A stretch of 64,000 nucleotides of DNA, taken from positions 112,061 through 176,060 of the forward strand of contig JAQBOM010000037.1 in assembly GCA_028288025.1 (NCBI GenBank), given 5' to 3'. The stretch is from Mucilaginibacter sp. (GTDB lineage Bacteria > Bacteroidota > Bacteroidia > Sphingobacteriales > Sphingobacteriaceae). The position numbers and the translations under genes were made by a program. The notes under the pieces were generated by a model. That model ran no database searches and was not told the origin of the DNA. It was given only the letters and a program-made list of their open reading frames with translations. Shown in pieces: positions 9,765 through 19,518 of the stretch; position 1 is the stretch's first letter, and every line of letters starts with the position of its first letter.

Positions 9765-12251
9765 ATGTTAGAATTTGCCGAAGCAACACATGCCGATCGT
9801 GAGACACTTTTTGTTGAAGTGATTCTGCCTTTGGCGATCGCTAAAAATTACACCTACCGCGTGCCGTTTGAAATGAACGGCGCGGTGATGGTGGGAAAAA
9901 GGGTGGTTGTTCAATTTGGTAAAAGCAAGCTGTACACAGCCATTATTGCGGCAATTTCAAACCGGGCGCCCGAAAGATACCAGGCAAAATATGTGATAGA
10001 GCTACTGGACGATACCCCCGTTGTATCCGAATGGCAATTGCAGTTTTGGCAATGGCTGGCTGAATATTATATGTGCAATATGGGCGAGGTGATGAACGCT
10101 GCGCTGCCTTCGGCGTTAAAGCTTGCCAGTGAAACGCGTATCATGCTGAATAAAGATTTTGAGATCGATCGGGCAGCATTACACGATAAGGAGTTTTTAA
10201 TTGTCGAAGCCCTCGATATACAGCCGGAATTAACTGTAAGTGATATTGCAAAGTTGCTGGGGCAAAAAACAGTAATGCCGATCCTGAAATTGCTTTTCGA
10301 AAAAAACATCATCCATATTTCGGAAGACATCAGCGACCGCTACAAACCCCGCACCCGGACCTTTTTAACCCTTAACCCTGTTTATCACGACCAGGAAAAT
10401 TTAAAAGAACTGTTTGCCATCCTTGAAAAACGCGCGCCCAAACAGGCCGACGCCGTGCTGGCCTATATAAAATTGTCACGTCACCAAAAAACAGTTTCCA
10501 GGAATGAATTGATTGACGAAAGCGGCGCCGGCGCAGCAAGTATTAAATCGCTGGTGGAGAAGGAGGTATTTATTGCTGAAGAGAAAAATGTGAGCCGTTT
10601 GTTCTACGATGAGAATGAAACGTATAACAATTTTGAGCTGAGTGAGCAGCAACAGCAGATGCTGCTGCATATAGGGGAGGAGTTCAACCAAAAGGATGTA
10701 GTGTTATTGCATGGCGTAACCTCGTCGGGTAAAACGCAGATCTATATTCGCCTGATCGAAGAAATGATTGCCTCAGGCCGGCAGGTATTGTACCTGTTGC
10801 CCGAGATTGCGCTGACTACGCATATCATCGAGCGGTTGCGCATGTATTTTGGCGCTAACATTGGCGTCTATCATTCACGGTTTAATGACAATGAACGGGT
10901 AGAAGTGTGGCAAAAGGTACTGAATAACGAATACAAGGTGGTGTTAGGCGCCAGGTCGTCTGTCTTCTTGCCATTTCATGATCTGGGTTTGATCATTGTG
11001 GATGAGGAGCACGAAACATCCTATAAGCAGTTTGATCCCGCACCCCGTTATAATGCCCGCGATGCGGCGATATTTTTAGCCAACATGCACAAGGCAAAAG
11101 TGCTGCTGGGCTCGGCGACACCTTCGTTTGAAAGCTACTACAACGCACGTATGCAGAAGTATGGCCTCGCCGAATTGACTGAGCGTTTTGGCGGCGTAAA
11201 GCTGCCTGAAATCGAAGTGGTGAGCATCACTGAGGAAACAAAGCGCAAAACCATACAGTCGCATTTTACCAGTGTGCTGATGAATGATATAAAGCAGGCG
11301 CTATCAAACAAAGAACAGGTTATTTTATTTCAGAACCGCCGCGGCTATGCCCCGGTACTGATGTGTAAAATATGTGCTTACACACCTAAATGTATCAATT
11401 GCGACGTAAGCTTAACGTACCACAAAAGCAGCGGCAAGCTGCATTGCCATTATTGCGGTTACAAAGAGGACGCGCCCCAAATATGCCCGGCCTGCGGATC
11501 AACGCACTTGGAATATAAAGGTTTTGGTACCGAAAAGGTAGAAGATGAATTGGCTCTTTTGCTACCGGAAGCCCGGATAGCGCGCATGGACCTCGACACC
11601 ACCCGGTCGCGCAATTCATTGCAAACGATATTGAATGATTTGGAGGAGAAAAAGATCGACATCCTGGTGGGTACGCAAATGGTTGCAAAGGGGCTTGATT
11701 TTTCGGACGTAACCGTAATTGGCATCATCAATGCCGACAGCCTGCTTAAATTTCCGGATTACCGGGCCAACGAGCGCAGCTACCAGATGCTGGCGCAGGT
11801 AAGCGGCAGGGCAGGGCGGCGCGGCAAACAGGGGAAGGTGGTTATACAGACATACGACCCGGGCCACAGGGTGATTAAACAGGTTATTGAAAACAATTAC
11901 AACGATTTGTATTTCACCGAAATGGAAGAGCGCCGGAGTTTTAAATATCCGCCGTTCTATCGGATCATCAACCTCGATATTAAACACAAAGATCCCGAAA
12001 TGGTATTTAACCAGGCAGCCTACCTGGCTGCCGAATTACGCAAACATTTTGGTGAGCGCGTAATTGGCCCGGAGTTCCCACTGATTGGCCGGATTCGGAA
12101 CTATTATATCAAAAGCATTATGTTGAAGTTTGAAAAAGACAACGTTTCTATCAACAAGGCTAAAGCGATCATCCGTGAGGTGATAACGCAGTTTCAAACC
12201 ACTAAGTTAAGTAAGGGAAGTGTGGTACAGCCTGACGTGGACCCCTACTAA
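9765..12251 (+). CDS. priA: Primosomal protein N' (replication restart helicase PriA)
   Basis: LLHGVTSSGKTQIYIRLIEE, DEEHETSYKQFDPAPRYNARDAA, zinc-binding Cys pairs. Confidence 0.97.
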   Translation: MLEFAEATHADRETLFVEVILPLAIAKNYTYRVPFEMNGAVMVGKRVVVQFGKSKLYTAIIAAISNRAPERYQAKYVIELLDDTPVVSEWQLQFWQWLAEYYMCNMGEVMNAALPSALKLASETRIMLNKDFEIDRAALHDKEFLIVEALDIQPELTVSDIAKLLGQKTVMPILKLLFEKNIIHISEDISDRYKPRTRTFLTLNPVYHDQENLKELFAILEKRAPKQADAVLAYIKLSRHQKTVSRNELIDESGAGAASIKSLVEKEVFIAEEKNVSRLFYDENETYNNFELSEQQQQMLLHIGEEFNQKDVVLLHGVTSSGKTQIYIRLIEEMIASGRQVLYLLPEIALTTHIIERLRMYFGANIGVYHSRFNDNERVEVWQKVLNNEYKVVLGARSSVFLPFHDLGLIIVDEEHETSYKQFDPAPRYNARDAAIFLANMHKAKVLLGSATPSFESYYNARMQKYGLAELTERFGGVKLPEIEVVSITEETKRKTIQSHFTSVLMNDIKQALSNKEQVILFQNRRGYAPVLMCKICAYTPKCINCDVSLTYHKSSGKLHCHYCGYKEDAPQICPACGSTHLEYKGFGTEKVEDELALLLPEARIARMDLDTTRSRNSLQTILNDLEEKKIDILVGTQMVAKGLDFSDVTVIGIINADSLLKFPDYRANERSYQMLAQVSGRAGRRGKQGKVVIQTYDPGHRVIKQVIENNYNDLYFTEMEERRSFKYPPFYRIINLDIKHKDPEMVFNQAAYLAAELRKHFGERVIGPEFPLIGRIRNYYIKSIMLKFEKDNVSINKAKAIIREVITQFQTTKLSKGSVVQPDVDPY

Positions 12252-12596
12252 TTACTGCTTTGTAATGGCATCTAATTGGATTTGAGTGGGACCACTACCG
12301 GGAAGCCATCCGCATTGAAACTTTGTTGATAGCCGTTTATAAATGATGTGTACTTTTAAATTGGCTATTTGATCTAAAACAGGTAAGTTCTTCGGGCTGT
12401 AGGTGCTATCAGTTCCGCTTATTTTAATTAGCCAGCCGCATCCATCGGCAGCCGGGTCGCCGCTATTTATAACAGTGGCATCGGCGGTTAGCACTTCAGT
12501 TATGGGCACAGGATTGTGTTTTTTGCAGGATAGGATAGTTAAAATAGACGAGAGAACGAAAATGGTAACAGTAGTAAATCGTATTGCTGATTTCAT
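12252..12596 (-). CDS. Small putative lipoprotein, paralogue of 12666..13022
   Basis: Lipobox-like LTILSCKKH; AADGCGWLIKISGTDSTYSPKNLP...FQCG. Confidence 0.75.
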   Translation of the reverse strand: MKSAIRFTTVTIFVLSSILTILSCKKHNPVPITEVLTADATVINSGDPAADGCGWLIKISGTDSTYSPKNLPVLDQIANLKVHIIYKRLSTKFQCGWLPGSGPTQIQLDAITKQ

Positions 12597-12665
12597 GGTT
12601 TGTTTTATTAGTTATACGTTAACTATAATTACTGATATCGTTTATCAGTGGATTAACAGTTTGCA

Positions 12666-13022
12666 TTATTGTTTTGCTATAGCATCCAATTGAATTTGAG
12701 GAAAGCCGGAGGTTGCGGCCATGCCGCATTGAAATCGTGTAGACAGTATTTCATAACTGATATGCACTTTTAAACTCGCTGTTTTATAAATATCAGGCAA
12801 GTTTGCCGGGCTGTAGCTATTGTTGGTACCGTTTATCTCTATAAGCCAGCCGCAACCATCAGCGGCGGGGCTTCCCCAATATGTAATAGTGGCATCCCCC
12901 GTTATAACAGTCGCGCCCGGCTTGCCCAAATTTATTGGGTGTTTTTTGCAGGACAACATAGTTAAAGCAGGCAATGCAAAGATGAAAATGACAATAAAAA
13001 TAAATTGTTCTGTGGGTTTCAT
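12666..13022 (-). CDS. Small putative lipoprotein, paralogue of 12252..12596
   Basis: LTMLSCKKH; AADGCGWLIEINGTNNSYSPANLP...FQCG; tandem copy. Confidence 0.75.
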   Translation of the reverse strand: MKPTEQFIFIVIFIFALPALTMLSCKKHPINLGKPGATVITGDATITYWGSPAADGCGWLIEINGTNNSYSPANLPDIYKTASLKVHISYEILSTRFQCGMAATSGFPQIQLDAIAKQ

Positions 13023-13170
13023 GGTTGGTTTATGGGCTATACGCTACCAGGTGCTCAAATGCTACAAGAGGGCATAATCAAATTGCTATTTATCAGTTAG
13101 TAAATAATAGATGTAAATAATCAACACCATCCGGCAAATCAGTCTAATCTGTGATTAACTTTGCCCCCGA

Positions 13171-13827
13171 ATGGCTTATAAATATATCGATAATTATCGC
13201 GAACAAGGCGCCCGAAAAAAACTGGTTGAAGAGCTGCGGAAAAAAGGCATAGAAGATGAGGATGTGCTTAAAGCTATTGGAAAAGTGCCCCGTCATTTCT
13301 TTTTCGACGAAACTTTCTGGAACCAGGCTTACAGGGACATCGCTTTCCCGATAGGCGAAGGCCAAACTATTTCCCAGCCTTATACGGTAGCATATCAAAC
13401 CCAGCTTTTACATATTCATAAGGGCGATAAGGTGTTGGAGATTGGTACAGGCTCCGGCTACCAGGCCTGTGTTTTAGTAGAGCTTGGCGCTAAAGTGTAC
13501 ACTATTGAACGCCAGGAAAAGCTTTATGAGCGTACCAAGCAGGTTTTGCCGCACATGGGTTACAAACCTAAATTTTTTCTTGGCGACGGTTCAAGGGGCA
13601 TCGCAAAACATGCGCCTTATGATAAAATAATAGTAACTGCTGGTGCGCCGACCGTCCCTGAAGAGCTGTTAAAGCAATTGAATATCGGCGGGATATTGGT
13701 GATACCTGTTGGCGACCAGGACCTGCAAAAGATGATAACGGTACTTAAAACCGGCGAGAATGATTATGAAAGAATAACCCTGGATACCTTTAGGTTTGTG
13801 CCGCTTGTAGGGGATAAAGCCTGGTAA
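13171..13827 (+). CDS. pcm: Protein-L-isoaspartate O-methyltransferase
   Basis: IGEGQTISQPYTVAYQTQLL, VLEIGTGSGYQACVL. Confidence 0.95.
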   Translation: MAYKYIDNYREQGARKKLVEELRKKGIEDEDVLKAIGKVPRHFFFDETFWNQAYRDIAFPIGEGQTISQPYTVAYQTQLLHIHKGDKVLEIGTGSGYQACVLVELGAKVYTIERQEKLYERTKQVLPHMGYKPKFFLGDGSRGIAKHAPYDKIIVTAGAPTVPEELLKQLNIGGILVIPVGDQDLQKMITVLKTGENDYERITLDTFRFVPLVGDKAW

Positions 13828-13835
13828 TTAAGAGA

Positions 13836-14078
13836 TTATTTGACTTGTAAGCCAATTGACCAGCAAAAATCTTTCAATTCTAAAACGCTTTCACCGATCA
13901 AATTTTTCACATTAATGTCGGTATTGACAAGCTTTAATAATTCATGGGTTACTGATAATAATAGTTCAGAGCTTACTGATGCCGCATCTCTTAACGAGGT
14001 TATTTGCCTGGCTTGATTAAAATACCCATGTTTCTCTAATCGTATTATTACTTCTTCAATCTTTTTTAAATAATCCAT
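13836..14078 (-). CDS. Hypothetical 80-aa protein
   Basis: Intact ORF filling the gap between pcm and smpB; no recognised family. Confidence 0.5.
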   Translation of the reverse strand: MDYLKKIEEVIIRLEKHGYFNQARQITSLRDAASVSSELLLSVTHELLKLVNTDINVKNLIGESVLELKDFCWSIGLQVK

Positions 14079-14087
14079 CTCGTGAAA

Positions 14088-14537
14088 TTATCTTTTCATC
14101 GCTCTATCCATCTCGACCTTCGTATCTCTTTCTTTCAGCGATTCGCGCTTATCAAAAGTCTTCTTGCCTTGTGCCAGGCCGATCTCAAGTTTGGCGAAGC
14201 CGCGCTCGCTGATGAACAGCGCCAGCGGCACAATGGTCAATCCTTTTTCTTCGCCGCGGGTTTGCAGCTTTTTTAGCTCCTTTTTGTTGAGCAGTAAAAT
14301 GCGGTCGCGTTTGGCTTCGTGGTTGTAAAACGAGCCATAGCTATATTCGGCGATGTGCAGGTTACGCACATATAACTGGTCGCCTATAAAAGTGCAAAAG
14401 GCATCGTTGATATTGGCTTTGCCTTCGCGGATAGATTTTATTTCGGTGCCAAGCAGCTTTATTCCCGCCACGTATTTATCCAGTATATGGTATTCAAAAT
14501 AAGCTTTTTTATTCTTTATATAAATATTCTGGTCCAT
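14088..14537 (-). CDS. smpB: SsrA-binding protein SmpB
   Basis: [40 protein letters not shown]; start trimmed to internal Met (14537). Confidence 0.96.
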   Translation of the reverse strand: MDQNIYIKNKKAYFEYHILDKYVAGIKLLGTEIKSIREGKANINDAFCTFIGDQLYVRNLHIAEYSYGSFYNHEAKRDRILLLNKKELKKLQTRGEEKGLTIVPLALFISERGFAKLEIGLAQGKKTFDKRESLKERDTKVEMDRAMKR

Positions 14538-14565
14538 CACTGCTCGTTTGCTGCAAATATGCGAA

Positions 14566-16464
14566 TTATTGCGGTTTAACCACAAGTACCGGCACGTTTA
14601 CCTTATGGCGGACCGAATTAACCGTGGTGCCGAAAATAAGGTCCTTGATTGCTTTATGTCCGTGCGAACCCATAACAACGAATTCAATCTTTTCCTCTTT
14701 TACTATAGCGGCGATCGATGGTGCCGCCCTGCCGAAGCCGATCTTTGCCCTGGCGTGGTAACCCTGCTCCCTTAGCGCCGAAACATATATATTCAGGTTA
14801 TCGGCATCGCTTTGTGTTTCATGATCCATTACCTCTGTGCCATAATACCGTGCGCCTGCCGTTTCAACCACGTGTATCAGGATATAAGTGGCTTTTTTTC
14901 CACCCTGCATAATGGCATGGCTGATGCAATCCCGGTCGTTTTTTGAAAAGTCGATGGTGATGCCGATACGCTTATAGGAAACAGGCTCCAGGTCGCTTAT
15001 CGTAGTAGCCAATCCATGCGGAACGCGCGCCGGCCGATCCTGGTGCTTAAATAGTATAGGCCTGAAAAATATATAAACCAATAATAAGGCGATGGCAATT
15101 ATTAGCGGTATTGCCAATGCATATATCCAAATAGACGCCGATGGGTATTGCGTTAGCCAGCCGCTAACCTGGTCGACCACTAATTTGGCGTTTAATGCGA
15201 GTATTAGCGCTGCGCTGGCCCATGCCAGTACCTTAACTTTCAAACTTATGGCAAATTTCCCCATCCGCTTGCGGTTTGATGTAAAATGAATAAGCGGAAT
15301 TACCGCGAAACCCAACTGCAAGCTCAAAACCACCTGGCTTAATATTATCAGCTTGCCTAATCCATTATCACCAAAATAAATAATAGTAAATATAGCAGGA
15401 ACTATGGCTAATAACCGCGTTAATAAACGGCGCAGCCACGGCTCGATACGCAGGTTGATATGCCCCTCCATCACAATTTGCCCGGCAAGGGTGCCCGTAA
15501 TAGTTGAGCTTTGGCCCGATGCGATCAAAGCTATTGCAAAAAGGGTAGGTGCAACGGAGCCGAAAAGATGCTGGAGCAGTTTATAGGCATCCTTTATTTC
15601 AGCCACCTGGAAATAGCCGTTTTTAAAAAACGCGCCAGCAGCCAGTATCAATATAGCGGCATTCACCACGAATGCCAGGTTGAGCGCTATAACGGTATCA
15701 AAAAGATTAAACCTGATGGCCGATCTTAACCCGGTATCGGTGCGGGTAATCTGCCGGGTTTGCACCAAAGAGGAGTGGAGATACAGGTTATGTGGCATTA
15801 CCGTAGCGCCTATGATACCAATGGCTATATATAGCATATTTTGGCTTACCGGATCCTTTTGAAATAAATTATTGGGAATGAAACCCTTCGCTATTTCCAG
15901 CACATCCGGACTTACAATAAACATCTCTATCAAAAAAGATACGCCCATGATGAATATCATCGACATGATAAACACTTCCAGTTTGCGCATGCCCCTGTTC
16001 ATTAAAAACAGCATCAACACTGTATCGGTCAGCGTAAGCGATACGCCCCACATCAACGGCAGGTGGAATAGTAACTGCAAACCGATGGCCATACCGATCA
16101 CCTCGGCAAGGTCGCAGGCGATGATGGCAATTTGAGCTAATATATACAGGCAGAAGTTTACGAAACGCGGATAGGCGTTTTTTGATGCCTGTGCCAGGTC
16201 GAGGCCGCGCACAATACCCAGCCGGGCGCTTAATGATTGCAGCAGTAACGCTATCAGGTTCGAGGCGAACAATATCCATATCAACCGGTAGCCAAAAGCG
16301 CTGCCCCCGGCAATATCCGTAGCCCAGTTACCCGGATCCATATAACCCACACTTACCAGGTAAGCAGGTCCCACAAAGGCAAGAAGCCGCCGCCAGCCGA
16401 TCTTGTTCTCGGTTTTTATTGAGCTGTGGACATTGCTTAATGAGTGGCTATGTTGTTCATTCAT
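14566..16464 (-). CDS. mntH: Nramp-family divalent metal transporter (MntH) with C-terminal universal-stress-protein domain
   Basis: [43 protein letters not shown]-terminal [11 protein letters not shown]...[38 protein letters not shown] is UspA-like. Confidence 0.93.
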   Translation of the reverse strand: MNEQHSHSLSNVHSSIKTENKIGWRRLLAFVGPAYLVSVGYMDPGNWATDIAGGSAFGYRLIWILFASNLIALLLQSLSARLGIVRGLDLAQASKNAYPRFVNFCLYILAQIAIIACDLAEVIGMAIGLQLLFHLPLMWGVSLTLTDTVLMLFLMNRGMRKLEVFIMSMIFIMGVSFLIEMFIVSPDVLEIAKGFIPNNLFQKDPVSQNMLYIAIGIIGATVMPHNLYLHSSLVQTRQITRTDTGLRSAIRFNLFDTVIALNLAFVVNAAILILAAGAFFKNGYFQVAEIKDAYKLLQHLFGSVAPTLFAIALIASGQSSTITGTLAGQIVMEGHINLRIEPWLRRLLTRLLAIVPAIFTIIYFGDNGLGKLIILSQVVLSLQLGFAVIPLIHFTSNRKRMGKFAISLKVKVLAWASAALILALNAKLVVDQVSGWLTQYPSASIWIYALAIPLIIAIALLLVYIFFRPILFKHQDRPARVPHGLATTISDLEPVSYKRIGITIDFSKNDRDCISHAIMQGGKKATYILIHVVETAGARYYGTEVMDHETQSDADNLNIYVSALREQGYHARAKIGFGRAAPSIAAIVKEEKIEFVVMGSHGHKAIKDLIFGTTVNSVRHKVNVPVLVVKPQ

Positions 16465-17111
16465 AAAACGATTAATAAATTATTTGCCACTTCGCGGCTG
16501 ATCTGTATTCTTTTTCCTTCCATCTGCAGGATCATCGAATGATCAAATTCAATGATCTCAACAACCTCGACCGTTTTGCCGATAGTAAGCGATTGCTTTT
16601 CAAGATATTGAAGGAACAGGGTCGAGTGGTCGCGTACCCCACAAATGGTTCCGCTTTGATTGGGCGTGATTGACGATACCGGTTTAAGATCGTGTGTTTT
16701 AACCAGCCCGTTGCAATCGGGTATCGGGTCGCCATGCGGATCATATTTTGGGAAACCCATAAATTTGTCCAGCCGGTTTATCAGTTCATTTGATGATATG
16801 TGTTCCATTTCTTCGGCCATATCGTGCACCTGGTCCCATTTAAAGCTTAATTTTTCAACCAAAAAATATTCCCATAACCGGTGTTTGCGAATAATGTTTA
16901 CGGCAATTTTTTCACCGGCTACCGTAAGGTTAACGCCCTGATACGGCGTATAATTAATCAGTTCCTTATCAGCAAGCTTTTTCAACATATCCGTCACCGA
17001 CGATGCTTTTGTTTTTAACAACGCCGCCAGCTGGTTAGTGCTTACGTTTTCGTTGCTTAACGCGAGGTGATAAATGGATTTTAAATAATTCTCTTCGGCT
17101 AAAGTGTTCAT
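16461..17111 (-). CDS. mntR: DtxR/MntR-family metal-dependent transcriptional regulator
   Basis: EENYLKSIYHLALSNENVSTNQLAALLKTKASSVTDMLKKLADKELINYTPYQGVNLT; overlaps mntH by 4 nt. Confidence 0.9.
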   Translation of the reverse strand: MNTLAEENYLKSIYHLALSNENVSTNQLAALLKTKASSVTDMLKKLADKELINYTPYQGVNLTVAGEKIAVNIIRKHRLWEYFLVEKLSFKWDQVHDMAEEMEHISSNELINRLDKFMGFPKYDPHGDPIPDCNGLVKTHDLKPVSSITPNQSGTICGVRDHSTLFLQYLEKQSLTIGKTVEVVEIIEFDHSMILQMEGKRIQISREVANNLLIVL

Positions 17112-17132
17112 TTCAACAAATCTAATAAAAAA

Positions 17133-17148
17133 TTTAGACTTGTCTAAA
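17133..17148. promoter_or_regulatory. Putative MntR/DtxR operator TTTAGAC-TT-GTCTAAA upstream of mntR-mntH
   Basis: 7-bp perfect inverted repeat about 22 bp upstream of the mntR start. Confidence 0.6.
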
Positions 17149-17202
17149 AAAGATGAAATGAAAAAATTTATTATTGCTAAAGCGGTTTTTTGAAAAATTA
17201 TA

Positions 17203-17232
17203 TTTGGCTGCTTGCGGAATATTCTATATTTG
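17203..17232 (+). promoter_or_regulatory. Bacteroidota-type promoter of the Lrp/AsnC gene (TTTG-N18-TATATTTG)
   Basis: TTTG 17203-17206, TATATTTG 17225-17232, ATG at 17241. Confidence 0.6.
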
Positions 17233-17240
17233 CGTGTATT

Positions 17241-17711
17241 ATGGCTGCTGACTTAGATAAAATTGACCTTCAAATATTAAAGATATTGCAAGAGAACGGC
17301 AGGATCACCAACCTGCAGTTGTCTAACGAGGTAGGGCTGTCGCCGGCGCCTACTTTGGAGCGTGTGCGCAAACTGGAAAATGCCGAATATATCAAGAGCT
17401 ACCATGCCCTTGTTGATGAGGAAAAACTGGGCTTGGGAATTAAAACTTTTATCCAGATATCGCTTGATTTTCATCAGAAAGATACCATTCAAAAATTTCT
17501 TGAGGAGATACAAAATATCAAAGAAGTTACTGAGTGCCACCATGTGACCGGGCAATGTGATTTTTTACTGAAAGTTTACGTGCGCGACATCAAATCATAC
17601 GAACAACTGATCATGGAAAAGATCAGCCGCATAACTGTGGTTAAAACCTTTCAAACCATGATGATCATGTCAACCAGTAAGAAGGAACCGATTGTTCCTT
17701 TAGAATATTGA
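17241..17711 (+). CDS. Lrp/AsnC family transcriptional regulator
   Basis: LDKIDLQILKILQENGRITNLQLSNEVGLSPAPTLERVRKLE; start trimmed to the Met behind the -7 element. Confidence 0.93.
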   Translation: MAADLDKIDLQILKILQENGRITNLQLSNEVGLSPAPTLERVRKLENAEYIKSYHALVDEEKLGLGIKTFIQISLDFHQKDTIQKFLEEIQNIKEVTECHHVTGQCDFLLKVYVRDIKSYEQLIMEKISRITVVKTFQTMMIMSTSKKEPIVPLEY

Positions 17712-17776
17712 TAACGTGGAGATTCCAAATGTGCTTACTCATCTGCACATTTTAAATCTACACATTTGCACATCTT
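17711..17776. repeat. Short-word inverted array, word CAAATGTGC / GCACATTTG
   Basis: AAATGTGC (17727-17734) against GCACATTT (17745-17752); CAAATGTG (17726-17733) against CACATTTG (17761-17768). Confidence 0.6.
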
Positions 17777-18452
17777 AATGTATCTGCCAATCTATCGGTT
17801 TTTCCCCTTGCTTCTTCAAAATCTCATTCGTCTTTGAAAAAGGCTTTGAGCCAAAGAAACCGCGGTCGGCTGAGAATGGAGACGGGTGAGGGGATTTGAT
17901 GATATGGTGTTTTGTTTTGTCGATCAACTCGGCTTTGGCCTGTGCAAAGGCACCCCATAAAATAAAAACCAGGCCCTCTTTTTTATCCGACAGGGTTTTA
18001 ATTACCATATCGGTAAACGTTTCCCAACCCTTTTTTTGATGCGAGCCGGGTATCCCGGCGCTTACCGTAAGACTGGCGTTCAATAATAACACACCTTGTT
18101 CCGCCCATTCGGTCAGATTGCCATGGTTCGGTGTGACAAAACCTGGTATGTCGGTCGTTAATTCTTTATAAATATTTCGCAACGAGGGCGGAATGGTAAT
18201 ACCTTTTTGAACCGAAAATGACAGGCCATGTGCCTGTTTTTCACCATGATAGGGATCCTGTCCTAATATTACAACTTTTACTTTGGTAAACGGCGTTTTT
18301 TGGAAAGCGTTGAAAATATCGCTTCCTTTTGGATATATTTTGTTGCCCGCGTGTTTCTCTTCTTTTAAAAATGCCCGCAGCTGTACCATGTAATCTTTGT
18401 CAAATTCGTCATTCAACACTGCAAGCCATGAGGGTTCTAAATCTATCGCCAT
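17775..18452 (-). CDS. ung: Uracil-DNA glycosylase
   Basis: VVILGQDPYHGEKQAHGLSFSV; LLLNASLTV; HPSPFSADRGFFG. Confidence 0.97.
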   Translation of the reverse strand: MAIDLEPSWLAVLNDEFDKDYMVQLRAFLKEEKHAGNKIYPKGSDIFNAFQKTPFTKVKVVILGQDPYHGEKQAHGLSFSVQKGITIPPSLRNIYKELTTDIPGFVTPNHGNLTEWAEQGVLLLNASLTVSAGIPGSHQKKGWETFTDMVIKTLSDKKEGLVFILWGAFAQAKAELIDKTKHHIIKSPHPSPFSADRGFFGSKPFSKTNEILKKQGEKPIDWQIH

Positions 18453-18524
18453 AAATCTTTATTCAAATTGTTGATTTAGCGTACAAATAAACGGATATTT
18501 GCATGCGAATTCAGATATAAAAAG

Positions 18525-19073
18525 ATGACAAATATAATAAGGTTAATTATAGCTTGTGTGGTAATGGGCGCCGCAGTGGCACTTTGCGCGTTTGGTTTTT
18601 GGGGCTGGGGAATACTGGTGTTATTTATCGGCAGTGTGTTTTTGCTTAGTTTCTTTTTTAACGAAAATATGATACTGGCCCAGTGGTTTTTACGCCGCGA
18701 AAAAACCGACAAAGCGGAAGCCTGGTTATTAAAAATAAACGATTACGAAAAGCAAATACATAAAGGGCAGCACGGTTACTATAATTTATTGATCGGCATG
18801 ATCGAATCACGTAAGCAGCCTTTGAAATCAGAAAAATATTTTAAGAAATCACTTGCCCTCGGCATGAAGATGTCGCATAATATTGCATTGGCAAAGTTAA
18901 GCCTCGCCGGCATAGCAATGGCTAAGCGGAATAAACGTGAAGCTCAAATGTACTTGCAGGAAGCGGCTAAGGATGATAAAAACAAATTACTTACTGACCA
19001 GATTAAGATGATGAAGCAACAGCTGGGGCAAATGGACAAGCAGGTAGTAAGAGGCGGGTATCGGCAGTTTTAA
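18525..19073 (+). CDS. Hypothetical membrane protein with TPR-like C-terminal region
   Basis: Two N-terminal hydrophobic segments then TPR-like helices. Confidence 0.65.
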   Translation: MTNIIRLIIACVVMGAAVALCAFGFWGWGILVLFIGSVFLLSFFFNENMILAQWFLRREKTDKAEAWLLKINDYEKQIHKGQHGYYNLLIGMIESRKQPLKSEKYFKKSLALGMKMSHNIALAKLSLAGIAMAKRNKREAQMYLQEAAKDDKNKLLTDQIKMMKQQLGQMDKQVVRGGYRQF

Positions 19074-19097
19074 TTATTCAGAGACCAAAAACACTTG

Positions 19098-19310
19098 CTA
19101 TTTCTCATCAAGCGACCCGTAATAACCGGGTTCAGCCGATTGACTTTGGCTATGTGCAACATACATGTTGTGGTTTGAATGAATTTCTTCGGTAGGATTA
19201 GCTACCTCCACCATCTTCAGCAGACTTCTGATCAGCGATAAGTTAAAGGTGTTCCTGTTTAGTTTTATCAGGTACTCGTGTTCCGTGATTTCCAGTATTG
19301 AATTAGTCAT
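19098..19310 (-). CDS. Hypothetical 70-aa protein
   Basis: Intact ORF in an otherwise empty gap; weak evidence. Confidence 0.45.
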   Translation of the reverse strand: MTNSILEITEHEYLIKLNRNTFNLSLIRSLLKMVEVANPTEEIHSNHNMYVAHSQSQSAEPGYYGSLDEK

Positions 19311-19518
19311 AACAAATGGGTTTAATTCTTGTTGTAAAAATCAACAACATAATTAATACCAAAGTTCAATCTGTTTTACCATTTCGTTAACAAATTGTTA
19401 CTAAATGGCAGATTTTCAACCGAATAATATTTTCCCCCAAATTCCGGGCATCGTTCGGACTGTATCCTAAAACTCACAAAATTTAACAATTTGTAAAAAC
19501 AGGTGTATTGAAAAGCAA

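Noticed and set aside
10067-11987. Several minus-strand ORFs inside priA (and similar shadows inside rpoN, lysS, mntH, mutS, GH92)
   Set aside because: Antisense shadows of strongly recognised genes, with no start context or family match.
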